A DNA stretch of 35,536 bases, taken from contig VBFI01000063.1 in the NCBI GenBank assembly GCA_005889275.1, positions 1 through 35,536 on the forward strand, written 5' to 3'. A model generated the notes under the pieces. That model was given only the letters and a program-made list of their open reading frames with translations. It made no database searches and had not been told where the DNA came from. This stretch comes from Chloroflexota bacterium. Its GTDB lineage: Bacteria; Chloroflexota; Limnocylindria; P2-11E. The position numbers were made by a program, and so were the translations under genes. Shown here in pieces: positions 8,434 through 16,132 of this stretch (positions are counted from its first letter, which is position 1; the number at the start of each line of letters is the position of its first letter).

Positions 8434-9695
8434 TAGAGGATCGTCGCCTCGCGCTCGGGTCCGACGCCGACCATGCCGATCGGCGCACCGACCGTCTCCT
8501 CGATGCGCGTGAGGTAGGCGCGCGCGTTCGGAGGCAGCGCGCGGCGCTCGGCGATCGTGGCGATCGAGCTGTTCCACCCCGGGAGCGTCTCGTAGCAGGG
8601 CCGTGCGCGTTCGAGGTCGTTCGTCGTCGGCATGTCGCTGGTCGGCTTCCCGTCGAGCTCGTACCGGGTGCAGAACGGAATCCGCTCGTACACGTCGAGC
8701 ACGTCGAGCTTGGTCACGGCGATCTCGGTGAAGGCGTTCAGGCGGTGGGCATGCCGCGCGGCGACCGCGTCGAACCAGCCAACGCGCCTGGGGCGCCCGG
8801 TCGTTGCGCCGTACTCGTGCGCGCGCTCGCGCAGGTCGTGCGCCTCCTCGCCGTGGAGCTCGGTTGGGAACGGGCCCTCGCCCACGGCGGTCGAATACGC
8901 CTTCACGACGCCGATGACCCGCGTGATCTTGCGCGGCGGGATGCCCGCGCCGACGGACGCGCCGCCCGCGAGCGGGTTCGAGCTCGTGACGTAGGGATAG
9001 ATGCCCCAGTCGAGATCGCGCATCGCGCCGAGCTGCCCCTCGAGGAGGACGCGTGCGTCCTTCGCGAGCGCCGCCTCCACGAGCGGAAGAGTGTCGGCGA
9101 TCCGATCGCCCAGCGTCGCGGCCGCCGCGAGCACCGCATCCGCGACGGCGCGCGGTTCGAGCGGCGCGTCGCCGAACCGCTCCAGGATCGCGTTCTTCGT
9201 CTCGAGCTCGCGCGCGACGCGCTCTCGGAACCTCGGCTCGTCGCGGACCTCGTAGACCTGAATGCCGTGCCGGCCGACCTTGTCCGAGTACGCCGGGCCC
9301 ACGCCCATGCCGGTCGTGCCCAGCTTGCGCCGGCCGCGCTCGCGCTCGTCGAGACGGTCGAGTGCGACGTGATACGGCATCAAAAGATGCGCGCGGTCGC
9401 TCACTCGCAGATTCGCGGTGGACACGCCCGCCTTCTCCAGCTCGGCGAGCTCGCGGCAGAGGAAGCCGAGATCCACGACGGTGCCCGGGCCGAGGACGCA
9501 CAGCGCCTTCGGATTGAAGATGCCGCTCGGCACGAGATGGAGCTTGAAGGTGCCCTGCCGGTTGACGACGGTATGGCCGGCGTTGTTGCCGCCCTGGAAC
9601 CGGATGACCACGTCCGCCTCCTGCGCGAGGAGGTCAGTGATCTTGCCTTTGCCCTCGTCGCCCCACTGAGCACCGACGATGGCCGTCACCGGCAC
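8433..9695 (-). CDS. purA: Adenylosuccinate synthetase
   Basis: 420 aa. It condenses IMP with aspartate using GTP, the first step from IMP to AMP; purB in the same cluster completes the branch. The N-terminus VTAIVGAQWGDEGKGKI carries the GTP-binding loop and catalytic Asp. Further motifs are GGNNAGHTVV, GTTGMGVGPAYSDKVGR and a C-terminal VGVGPEREATIL. The start is taken as GTG 9695, with GTG 9689 as alternative; the frame remains open further upstream but is not homologous there. No strong Shine-Dalgarno sequence is visible. Confidence 0.95.
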   Translation of the reverse strand: MPVTAIVGAQWGDEGKGKITDLLAQEADVVIRFQGGNNAGHTVVNRQGTFKLHLVPSGIFNPKALCVLGPGTVVDLGFLCRELAELEKAGVSTANLRVSDRAHLLMPYHVALDRLDERERGRRKLGTTGMGVGPAYSDKVGRHGIQVYEVRDEPRFRERVARELETKNAILERFGDAPLEPRAVADAVLAAAATLGDRIADTLPLVEAALAKDARVLLEGQLGAMRDLDWGIYPYVTSSNPLAGGASVGAGIPPRKITRVIGVVKAYSTAVGEGPFPTELHGEEAHDLRERAHEYGATTGRPRRVGWFDAVAARHAHRLNAFTEIAVTKLDVLDVYERIPFCTRYELDGKPTSDMPTTNDLERARPCYETLPGWNSSIATIAERRALPPNARAYLTRIEETVGAPIGMVGVGPEREATIL

Positions 9696-9706
9696 GTGTG
9701 CGAATG

Positions 9707-10291
9707 CTAGCTGGCGCGCTGTCCCGCGACCAGCGCTCCGAGCTTCGCGATCTCGATGACCGTGAGCGTCCGCGAGGGATCGCGGGTCCACCACACGTTC
9801 GGATCCCAATCCGGATCCTCGGCGGGATGGTTGCGAAAGGAGAGACCGCCGCGCCGTTCGAACTCGCGCTCGAAGAGCAGCGAGGCGCGCCGTTGGTGGT
9901 ACGGGCTCGTGACGAGGATCGCCGTCCGCAGCTTGCGCGCGCTCATGAGATCGGCGACCTTCACGGCGTTCTCCTCGGTCGTCGCCGACTCGCCTTCGAC
10001 GATGATCGCGTCGCCCGGAACACCGGCCGCGACGGCCGCGCGCTTCATGAGCTCGGCCGAGGCGACCGATTGGGGATCCTGCGAGGCTCCCGAGAAGATG
10101 AGCACGGGCGCGTAGCCCTGCTTCCAGAGCCGGACCGCCGTCTGGGTGCGCGCGCCGGTATCGCCGGAGATCGCCACGATTGCGTCGGCCTTCGCGAGCG
10201 GATCGTCCACGTCGAGGTAGTGGCCGATGCCCGCGAGCACGGCGAGGACGCTGGCCACGCCCAGGAGGAAGCCGAGCAGGAACCGCCTCAT
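9707..10291 (-). CDS. YdcF-like DUF218 domain protein, membrane anchored
   Basis: 194 aa. MRRFLLGFLLGVASVLAVLAG forms one N-terminal membrane helix or uncleaved signal. The DUF218 core follows: KADAIVAISGDTGARTQTAVRLWKQGYAPVLIFSGA, then VEGESATTEENAVKVADLM, then ILVTSPYHQRRASLLFE. This pattern is that of YdcF/SanA/ElyC-type proteins, some of which act in envelope physiology; the biochemical reaction is unsettled for most. It is 11 bp before purA on the same strand, but nothing else ties it to purine synthesis. Confidence 0.85.
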   Translation of the reverse strand: MRRFLLGFLLGVASVLAVLAGIGHYLDVDDPLAKADAIVAISGDTGARTQTAVRLWKQGYAPVLIFSGASQDPQSVASAELMKRAAVAAGVPGDAIIVEGESATTEENAVKVADLMSARKLRTAILVTSPYHQRRASLLFEREFERRGGLSFRNHPAEDPDWDPNVWWTRDPSRTLTVIEIAKLGALVAGQRAS

Positions 10292-10325
10292 GCGCTACGA
10301 GCGTGCCGGATGGACGCCGGTTGGT

Positions 10326-10637
10326 CTAGCTCGGAGCGGTCGTGTGAGCCTCGGCCCGGTGCGTTTCGAAGCATTCGGAGCAGTAGACCGGCCGATCGCT
10401 CCGCGGTTGGAAGGGCACCTGACCCGGCTGGCCGCAGCTGCTGCACACGATGTCGTGCATGGTCTGCGCCCGTATGGCGGCGCGCTCGGCCTTGGCGCGA
10501 CGGCGGCAATCCAGACAGCGCTGTGGCTCGTGCAGCAGGCCCTTTTGCGCGTAGAACTCCTGCTCACCGGCGGTCCACACGAATGTGTTGGCGCACTCCC
10601 GGCAGGCCAGCGTCTTGTCCACGAGTTCAGTCGCCAT
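10326..10637 (-). CDS. Double zinc-ribbon protein
   Basis: 103 aa with four CxxC pairs. The first module (residues about 10-45) has CRECANTFVWTAGEQEFYA and CLDCRRR, resembling the probable zinc-binding domain PF13451. The second has CSSCGQPGQVPF and YCSECF. It is soluble and small. Such proteins are widespread but uncharacterised, and could bind nucleic acid or a protein partner. It lies 34 bp upstream of the YdcF-like gene and 24 bp downstream of the epimerase gene, so it is probably in the same transcript. Confidence 0.8.
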   Translation of the reverse strand: MATELVDKTLACRECANTFVWTAGEQEFYAQKGLLHEPQRCLDCRRRAKAERAAIRAQTMHDIVCSSCGQPGQVPFQPRSDRPVYCSECFETHRAEAHTTAPS

Positions 10638-10661
10638 CCGCGCGCTCCCCGGCCGGAAATC

Positions 10662-11579
10662 CTATGCCTGGCGGTCAAGCGCCCCCTCGGCGACCGCCAT
10701 CTCGCGGAGTCCCGTCGCGAGATCCGTGCGCGGGCGCCAGAGCTTGTCGCGGGCGGCCTTCGCCGGATCGACGCAGACCCTACGCACCTCGACCGCGCGC
10801 GCCGGCGCGTGTCTGATGCCCGGCGGCGGGCCCAACACCAGGCTGAGCGCGGCGACCAGCTCCTTCACGCTCGTCGCGACGCCGGTGCCGATGTTGTAGA
10901 TGCCCTCGTGGTCGCTTCGGAGCGCGGTCATCACGGCCTCGGCCACGTCGCCGACGTAGACGTAGTCGCGCTCGTATTCGCCGTCGCCATAGATCGTGAT
11001 CGGCTCAGCTCTCTTCCAGCAGCCCACGAAGATCGCGATGACCCCACCCTCGAGGTCGCGCCGCTGCCGCGGCCCGTAGATGTTCGCGAGGCGGAGCGTG
11101 ATCGAGCGGAGCGTGGAGCGCGCCACGAGGCGCTCGGCCTGCGCCTTGAAGCGGCCGTAGTTCGACGGCGGGTCGACGGGCACGGTCTCGTCCGCGCACA
11201 CAGGCGTCTCGCCGTAGATCGCGCCGCCCGTGGAGATGTTCACGAAGTCGGTCGCGCCCATTTCCTTCGCGAGCTCGAGGACGTTATCCGTCCCCTCGAG
11301 GATGACGCGCCGATAGAGGTCTTCTTTCTCCATCGACACGACGACCTTCGTCTTCGCCGCGCAGTGGATGACGGCGTTCACCTTCTCGCTGGCAAGCGCG
11401 CGCTCAAGGCCAGGCATGTCCGCGATGTCGGCGACGCGCAGCTCGGCCGCTTCGTTCACGTTCACGCGGTCGCCGGTCGAGAGGTCATCGATGACGAGCA
11501 CGCGGTCGCCACGCGCCACGAGCGCATCGACGATGTGGCTGCCGAGGAATCCCGCCCCGCCGGTCACGAGCACTCGCAA
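10662..11579 (-). CDS. NAD-dependent sugar epimerase/dehydratase (UDP-glucose 4-epimerase-like, extended SDR)
   Basis: 305 aa from TTG 11579. The start is chosen because the family usually opens as MRVLVTGGAGFLGSH and a GAAAGGAG-type ribosome binding site lies at 11590-11597; GTG 11600 would add seven residues and place the start on that site. It has the Rossmann TGGAGFLGSH, an Asp-Asp pair after the second strand typical of NAD preference, an active-site Ser/Thr in ISTGGAIYGE, and the catalytic pair Y141-xxx-K145 in NYGRFK. NIYGPRQRRD and YERDYVYVGDVA match the GalE family. Substrate specificity cannot be read from sequence. It is the first gene of the minus-strand cluster. Confidence 0.85.
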   Translation of the reverse strand: MRVLVTGGAGFLGSHIVDALVARGDRVLVIDDLSTGDRVNVNEAAELRVADIADMPGLERALASEKVNAVIHCAAKTKVVVSMEKEDLYRRVILEGTDNVLELAKEMGATDFVNISTGGAIYGETPVCADETVPVDPPSNYGRFKAQAERLVARSTLRSITLRLANIYGPRQRRDLEGGVIAIFVGCWKRAEPITIYGDGEYERDYVYVGDVAEAVMTALRSDHEGIYNIGTGVATSVKELVAALSLVLGPPPGIRHAPARAVEVRRVCVDPAKAARDKLWRPRTDLATGLREMAVAEGALDRQA

Positions 11580-11751
11580 CGAGTGGCCGCTCCTTTCCAC
11601 AGCCGTGCTGATTTGGTGGAGGAGATAGTGGACAAGGCCGTAGCGTCCCGCGCTTGCGGGACGGTAGCGTCTTGCTCGCGGGGCTTCCGCCGCGTGAATC
11701 GTGGGCGGAGGGCTCAGTGATCGTTAGAACACCCGTTCTAGACTATTCGGC
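11580..11751. promoter_or_regulatory. Divergent intergenic region between the epimerase gene and dnaB
   Basis: 172 bp between two divergent genes, carrying the epimerase ribosome binding site (11590-11597) and a LexA box before dnaB (11727-11738). It also has a hairpin with 8-bp arms CGTCCCGC and GCGGGACG at 11644-11663, flanked by a direct repeat GTAGCGTC. The hairpin has no T-tract and its role is unknown. Confidence 0.5.
11727..11738. promoter_or_regulatory. LexA (SOS) box before the first dnaB gene
   Basis: GAAC-ACCC-GTTC matches the Gram-positive-type LexA consensus GAAC-N4-GTTC. The arms extend to a 16-bp inverted repeat, TAGAAC-ACCC-GTTCTA (11725-11740). A possible -10 hexamer, TAGACT (11739-11744), abuts it, so bound LexA would block RNA polymerase. 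The dnaB GTG at 11752 would then lie at or next to the transcription start. Confidence 0.7.
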
Positions 11752-13074
11752 GTGATCGACGTCCGCACGGACCGCCAGGTCCCCTTCGACGAAGCCGCCG
11801 AGCAACAGGTGCTTGGGAGCCTGCTCTCGGACCGCGACGCGATCTTCAAGGTCGTCGACCTCCTGCGTGTCGATGACTTCTTCATCCCTCGGCACCAGCG
11901 GGTCTACGCCGCGGCCCAGGCGCTTCTCGAGCGGCGCGAGCGCATCGACTCGCTCACGATCCAGGTCGAGCTGGGGCGGCGTGAGGAGCTCGACCGAGCC
12001 GGCGGGGTCGCCTATCTCCGGACGCTCATCGAGGCCGTCCCCACGGCCGTCGAGGTCGAGCGCCACGCGCACGCCGTGCGCGACCGCGCGATCCTGCGGC
12101 GTCTCCTCGGTGCGGCGACGGCGATCGCCGCCGACGCGTACGACGAGCCCACGGACATCCCGCTCACGCTCGACCGCGCGGAGCAGCGGCTCTTCGCGCT
12201 GCGCGATGAGTCCGCGAACGCGCAGCTTCGGCACATCACCGCGTCGCTGCAGTCGAACTACGAGCACCTCACGGAGCGCATGGAGCGGCCGTTCGAGCTC
12301 TCGGGGATCCCGTCCGGCTTCAAGGAGATCGACTACTACACCGAAGGGTTCACGACCGGCGACCTCATCGTCGTCGCGGCACGGCCATCGGTGGGCAAGA
12401 CGAGCCTCGCCCTCGGCATGACCTTCAACATCGCGCGCCGCGGTCATCCGGTCCTGCTCTTCTCCCTCGAGATGGACGCGAAGCAGATCGTTTCGCGCTT
12501 CCTCGCGCTGAACTCGCGGATGGACCTGCTCGCGCTCCGCACGGGGAACATCATCGACACCGACGCGGCCGCCGCGCTGCATGGGCTGCCGATCCTGATC
12601 GACGACACGCCGGGCATCTCGATCATGGAGCTGCGCACGAAAGCCCGGCGGGCGAGCACGCACGAGAAGATCGAGGTCATCGTCGTCGACTACGTCCAGC
12701 TCATCCGCACCGGGGAGGACGACGAGAACCGCGTCCAGGAGATCGCCACGATCACGCGGAACCTGAAGTCGCTCGCGCGCGAGCTCGGTGTCGTCGTCAT
12801 CGGGCTCTCGCAGCTCTCGCGGGCGGCGGGCGACTCGGGCGGCGAGCCAAAGCTCTCCACCCTTCGCGAAGGTGGCTCGCTCGAGCAGGACGCCGACATC
12901 GTCCTCATGCTCTGGCGGGATCGCGAGGAGACGCCGGCGGGCGCGCCGCGCCTCATCAACGGCGCCATCGCGAAGAACCGCAACGGCCCGACAGGGATCT
13001 TCCAGCTGCTCTTCGAGAGCGAGCAGGCCAAGTTCTTCTCGAAGGCCTCCGACGACGGCGGCCCGCCGGCATGA
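11752..13074 (+). CDS. dnaB: Replicative DNA helicase, DnaB family (first of two)
   Basis: 440 aa from GTG 11752. The N-terminal DnaB domain (about residues 12-115) begins PFDEAAEQQVLGSLLSD; a linker helix and the RecA-like hexameric helicase domain (about 180-435) follow. Walker A is ARPSVGKTS (Lys216). Walker B is VIVVDYVQLI. VVIGLSQLSRA and the KNRNGPTG loop with the presumed arginine finger are intact. It should unwind DNA 5' to 3' at the fork. The gene follows a LexA box and overlaps a second dnaB-type gene by 4 bp (ATGA), which is unusual. Which of the two is the housekeeping helicase cannot be told from sequence alone. Confidence 0.93.
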   Translation: MIDVRTDRQVPFDEAAEQQVLGSLLSDRDAIFKVVDLLRVDDFFIPRHQRVYAAAQALLERRERIDSLTIQVELGRREELDRAGGVAYLRTLIEAVPTAVEVERHAHAVRDRAILRRLLGAATAIAADAYDEPTDIPLTLDRAEQRLFALRDESANAQLRHITASLQSNYEHLTERMERPFELSGIPSGFKEIDYYTEGFTTGDLIVVAARPSVGKTSLALGMTFNIARRGHPVLLFSLEMDAKQIVSRFLALNSRMDLLALRTGNIIDTDAAAALHGLPILIDDTPGISIMELRTKARRASTHEKIEVIVVDYVQLIRTGEDDENRVQEIATITRNLKSLARELGVVVIGLSQLSRAAGDSGGEPKLSTLREGGSLEQDADIVLMLWRDREETPAGAPRLINGAIAKNRNGPTGIFQLLFESEQAKFFSKASDDGGPPA

Positions 13075-14399
13075 CCCTCGCCGTCGACCGCGGGATCAGA
13101 CCGCCACCGGAGAAGCCCGAAGCCGAGGCCTCGCTCCTCGGCGCGATGCTCATGGACGGGGCGATCTACAACGAGGTCGCGCGCGGGCGATTAGGGCCTG
13201 CGGACCTCTCGCGAGAGCAGCACCGCATCGTCCTCGCGGCCATCGCCCGCGTCGCGGAGCGGAGCGACCCGATCGCGTTCGCGAGCGTGCAGGCGGAGCT
13301 CGCCGCCCACGGCGAGCTCGACTCGATCGGTGGCGCCCAGTTCCTCGTCGGGCTCATGCAGAACGTACCGACCGTGGCGCACGCGTCGAGCTACGCCGCG
13401 ATCGTCGAAAGGACCGCGCTCCTCCGCCGCCTCATCGGCGTCGCGAACGAGATCGCCCGGCTCGCATTGACGCGCGAAGAGGCCGCAGCCGCGGTCTCGG
13501 ACGCGCAAGAGCTGCTCTTCGCCGTGAGCGAGTCGACGCTCCACCGCGACATCGTGCCGCTCGAGACGGCGCTCCGCCGGTACGCGGAGCAGATCGACGA
13601 GCGCGGCGACCTTCGCGTCGGGATCAAGTCGGGGCTCGATTCGCTCGACGCGAAGACCGGGGGCCTGCAGCCGTCCGACCTCATCCTCATCGCGGGTCGT
13701 CCGGGTCTCGGAAAGACGAGCCTCGCCCTGAACATCGTCGAGCACGCGGCGATCGTGGAGCGCAAGACGTGCGCGCTCTTCTCGATGGAGATGAGCGAGA
13801 TGCAGGTCGTGCAGCGCCTGGTCTCGATGCTCGCCGAGATCGACGGGAATCGGATGCGCCGAGGTCGCCTGTCGACGCAGGAGTTCGTCGCCATCTCCGC
13901 CGCGTCGAGCCAGCTCCAGCAGGCTCCGATCTTCGTGGAGGAGTCGAGCCGGCTGACCGTGACGGACATCCTCGCGAAGTCACGCCGCCTGCAGGCCGAG
14001 CGAGGCCTCGACCTTGTGGTCATCGACTACCTGCAGCTCATCGAAGGCGCCGAGGATGAGGAGAGCCGCGTGCTCGAGGTCGCGCGCATCAGCCGCGCCT
14101 TGAAAGCGATCGCGCGCGAGCTCGAAGTACCGGTCATCGCGATCTCGCAGCTCTCGCGACAGATCGAGCAGCGCGGGACAGAGCCGATGCTCTCCGACCT
14201 CCGCGAGTCGGGAGCGCTCGAGGCCGACGCCGACCTCGTCATGTTCCTGTGGCAGAAGGACCGCAAGGACCGTGAGGAGAGCGTCGTGCGGCTGAAGCTC
14301 GCCAAGCACCGCAACGGCCCCACCGGTGACTTCGATCTCCACTTCCAGTCCGACCTCACGCGGTTCCGCGATCTCGGCGAAACGCACGAGGGCGTCTAG
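13071..14399 (+). CDS. Replicative DNA helicase, DnaB family (second, divergent paralogue)
   Basis: 442 aa from ATG 13071, which overlaps the stop of the first dnaB gene. It has the same domain order: N-terminal domain starting PPEKPEAEASLLGAMLMDG, linker, and helicase domain with Walker A GRPGLGKTS (Lys215), Walker B LVVIDYLQLI, VIAISQLSRQ and KHRNGPTGDF. All catalytic motifs are present, so it is not a decayed copy. The two proteins differ along their whole length, so the duplication is old. A mixed hexamer, or a damage-specific helicase, are possible explanations that I infer from the coupling only. Confidence 0.92.
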   Translation: MTLAVDRGIRPPPEKPEAEASLLGAMLMDGAIYNEVARGRLGPADLSREQHRIVLAAIARVAERSDPIAFASVQAELAAHGELDSIGGAQFLVGLMQNVPTVAHASSYAAIVERTALLRRLIGVANEIARLALTREEAAAAVSDAQELLFAVSESTLHRDIVPLETALRRYAEQIDERGDLRVGIKSGLDSLDAKTGGLQPSDLILIAGRPGLGKTSLALNIVEHAAIVERKTCALFSMEMSEMQVVQRLVSMLAEIDGNRMRRGRLSTQEFVAISAASSQLQQAPIFVEESSRLTVTDILAKSRRLQAERGLDLVVIDYLQLIEGAEDEESRVLEVARISRALKAIARELEVPVIAISQLSRQIEQRGTEPMLSDLRESGALEADADLVMFLWQKDRKDREESVVRLKLAKHRNGPTGDFDLHFQSDLTRFRDLGETHEGV

Positions 14400-14426
14400 A
14401 CCGAGCATCAAGCCGCGCGGCTGTGT

Positions 14427-14981
14427 TCACGTCGGCGTCGACTCAAGACCTGCCGGCTCCAAGCGGACGTTCTTCAGATGTGCTTCGCGAATAAGCTCCG
14501 CCGCGCGGGCGGTGACCAGGATGGTGTTTTCGTTCCCCGGATGGAACAGGTCCGAGCCGTCCCACTCGCGCGGATCGAGATAGTGGCCCAGCGGATCGTG
14601 GCCGACTGGGCTGCCCTTGCCAGTCCGCACCGGACCCGCGCGACCCGCCACGCCGAGGACCCACCAGGCCGTCTCTGACGGCATACCCTCGCAGACCGTC
14701 TCATATGCGCGCCAGCCGCTGATCGCGCCTTGTTCAAGTAGCTTCTTGAACCGATCGCCGATGAGATAGAGGCTCGACCAAGGCGTCCCGATAAGGTCTC
14801 CCGCCCGGCCGCTCTGATCCACTAGCACACGGATCGGGAGCACTCCGTCATATTTCGCGTCGAGAAGCCGCTCGTGATCGGCGCGCACCGGGAGCGTGAG
14901 CCGCGCACGAAGCCACTCGTAACTCCGGAGGCGCAGCGTCTGGAGGTCGCTCACGGCCAGCGCGGTCGGATGCGTATCCAA
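14427..14981 (-). CDS. Hypothetical protein
   Basis: About 184 aa from TTG 14981; the start is uncertain because no clear ribosome binding site is visible, and a GTG about 10 codons later is possible. The protein looks soluble and globular, with no signal or membrane segment. Segments such as LYLIGDRFKKLLEQGAISGW and DLFHPGNENTILVTARAAEL faintly recall the DUF1629/Imm11-like group found near polymorphic toxins, but no toxin gene is adjacent and I do not claim membership. It converges on the second dnaB gene. A 12-bp palindrome (14411-14422) lies between the two stops. Confidence 0.6.
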   Translation of the reverse strand: MDTHPTALAVSDLQTLRLRSYEWLRARLTLPVRADHERLLDAKYDGVLPIRVLVDQSGRAGDLIGTPWSSLYLIGDRFKKLLEQGAISGWRAYETVCEGMPSETAWWVLGVAGRAGPVRTGKGSPVGHDPLGHYLDPREWDGSDLFHPGNENTILVTARAAELIREAHLKNVRLEPAGLESTPT

Positions 14982-15071
14982 GGCCGTTCAGTCTCGCGAG
15001 CTAGACCAGATCAGCGTGCCGGTCGTGAGCACCAAGCGGACCGCGGGCCGGCCAAAGACCGGGACCACCGC

Positions 15072-15518
15072 CTACGCCGGCTCGATCGCGACCGTCACGT
15101 TCGCGCGCACGTCCGGGAGGAGCCGCACCTCGACCGTGTGGACCCCGAGGGTCCGCAGCGGCTCGTGGAGCGTCACCTTCGTCTTGTCGATCGGCGCCTT
15201 CACCTCACGGGTGAGCGCTTCCGCGATCTCCTTCGTCGTCACGCTGCCGAAGGTCTTGCCCTGCTCCCCGGCCTTGAGCCTGAAGACGAGGGTGACGCTC
15301 GCGAGACTCTTCGCGAGCTCCTCGGCATCGCCGTGGGCGCGGTCCTTCTTGGTCCGCTCCGCCTGCCTTTCCTGCGCGAGGTGCTTCAGCTCGCCCCCGG
15401 TCGCCTCGATGGCGAGGCCCTTGGGGAGAAGGAAGTTCCGCGCGTACCCGTCGGCGACGTCCTTCACGTCACCGGGGCGGCCGAGACCGCGGACTTCGGT
15501 CTTGAGGATGACGCGCAA
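15072..15518 (-). CDS. rplI: 50S ribosomal protein L9
   Basis: 148 aa, the usual size. The N-terminal rRNA-binding domain is diagnostic: MRVILKTEVRGLGRPGDVKDVADGYARNFLLPKGLA. A charged connecting helix and the C-terminal domain (GSVTTKEIAEAL, then a TLGVHTVEVRLLPDV-type end) follow. It starts at TTG 15518, as the first residue aligns with the normal L9 N-terminus. rplI often neighbours dnaB in bacteria; here it is close to the dnaB pair but on the opposite strand, following mscS, DUF1232 and a 59-aa gene. The 14982-15071 gap shows nothing. Confidence 0.95.
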   Translation of the reverse strand: MRVILKTEVRGLGRPGDVKDVADGYARNFLLPKGLAIEATGGELKHLAQERQAERTKKDRAHGDAEELAKSLASVTLVFRLKAGEQGKTFGSVTTKEIAEALTREVKAPIDKTKVTLHEPLRTLGVHTVEVRLLPDVRANVTVAIEPA

Positions 15519-15533
15519 CGCTTGCGGGAGCGG

Positions 15534-15713
15534 CTAGGAGGGAGAGGACGCCTCGTCGAGTGATGTCTCCTGCTCGCTCCGCCGCAGCTCCATCTCCCAT
15601 GCGAGGACGGATGCGGCGACGGCGAGCACGCCCATCACCGTGAGCGCGCCGACGATCGCGAGCAGCGCCTCGATCGCTCCGAAGAAGCCCCGCCCCGAGT
15701 CACGGTCGCTCAT
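15534..15713 (-). CDS. Small single-span membrane protein
   Basis: 59 aa from ATG 15713, which overlaps the stop of the DUF1232 gene (ATGA). A GGGGGAG-like ribosome binding site lies just upstream. The order is a short polar N-terminus, one hydrophobic helix (ALLAIVGALTVMGVLAVAASVLAW) and an acidic C-terminal tail ending SLDEASSPS. The family is unknown. Coupling to DUF1232 and mscS suggests an envelope role. The stop is 15 bp before rplI. Confidence 0.65.
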   Translation of the reverse strand: MSDRDSGRGFFGAIEALLAIVGALTVMGVLAVAASVLAWEMELRRSEQETSLDEASSPS

Positions 15714-16132
15714 GCGCTCCCCCTTCTGCGGCCCCTTTGGAGGGCCTTTTCCAGAGTAGCGCGGACGCCGCCCAGACGGTCTCCGAGGATGCGCTCGGCG
15801 GTGGCGATGTCGCGGCCGAGCTGGTCTTTGTCCTGCGCGATCCTCCCGAGATGCTCGTCGACGACATCCTGCGGCGCGCTTCGGATGAAGAGATCGAGGC
15901 CGAGGAGCACAACCGCGATGTCGTCGAGCTGCCCCAGCACCGGAACGAAGTCCGGGATGAGATCGATCGGGAGCACGAGGTAGCCGACGATCCCGGCGAG
16001 GATGAGCTTCTGAGCGACGGGGACACGCCGATCGCGGAGGAGCGCCCAGATAAGGCGGATGTACATCGGCAGCCGGCGGACGAGATCGACCACTTCGGCG
16101 ACGTCCTTTGGCGCACGGAGTCGCTTAGCCAT
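15710..16132 (-). CDS. DUF1232 membrane protein
   Basis: 140 aa. It has the DUF1232 signature LPIDLIPDFVPVLGQLDDIAVVLLGLD preceded by a hydrophobic stretch (LILAGIVGYLV), giving about two membrane segments, and a charged C-terminal tail that may be helical. DUF1232 has no settled biochemical role. The gene overlaps the 3' end of the mscS gene by 8 bp and the following 59-aa gene by 4 bp, so the three form one translationally coupled membrane-protein unit. Confidence 0.88.
   Translation of the reverse strand: MAKRLRAPKDVAEVVDLVRRLPMYIRLIWALLRDRRVPVAQKLILAGIVGYLVLPIDLIPDFVPVLGQLDDIAVVLLGLDLFIRSAPQDVVDEHLGRIAQDKDQLGRDIATAERILGDRLGGVRATLEKALQRGRRRGSA

Noticed and set aside
14411-14422. Terminator between the second dnaB gene and the convergent gene
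   Set aside because: Only a 12-bp palindrome without a T-tract; too weak to call.
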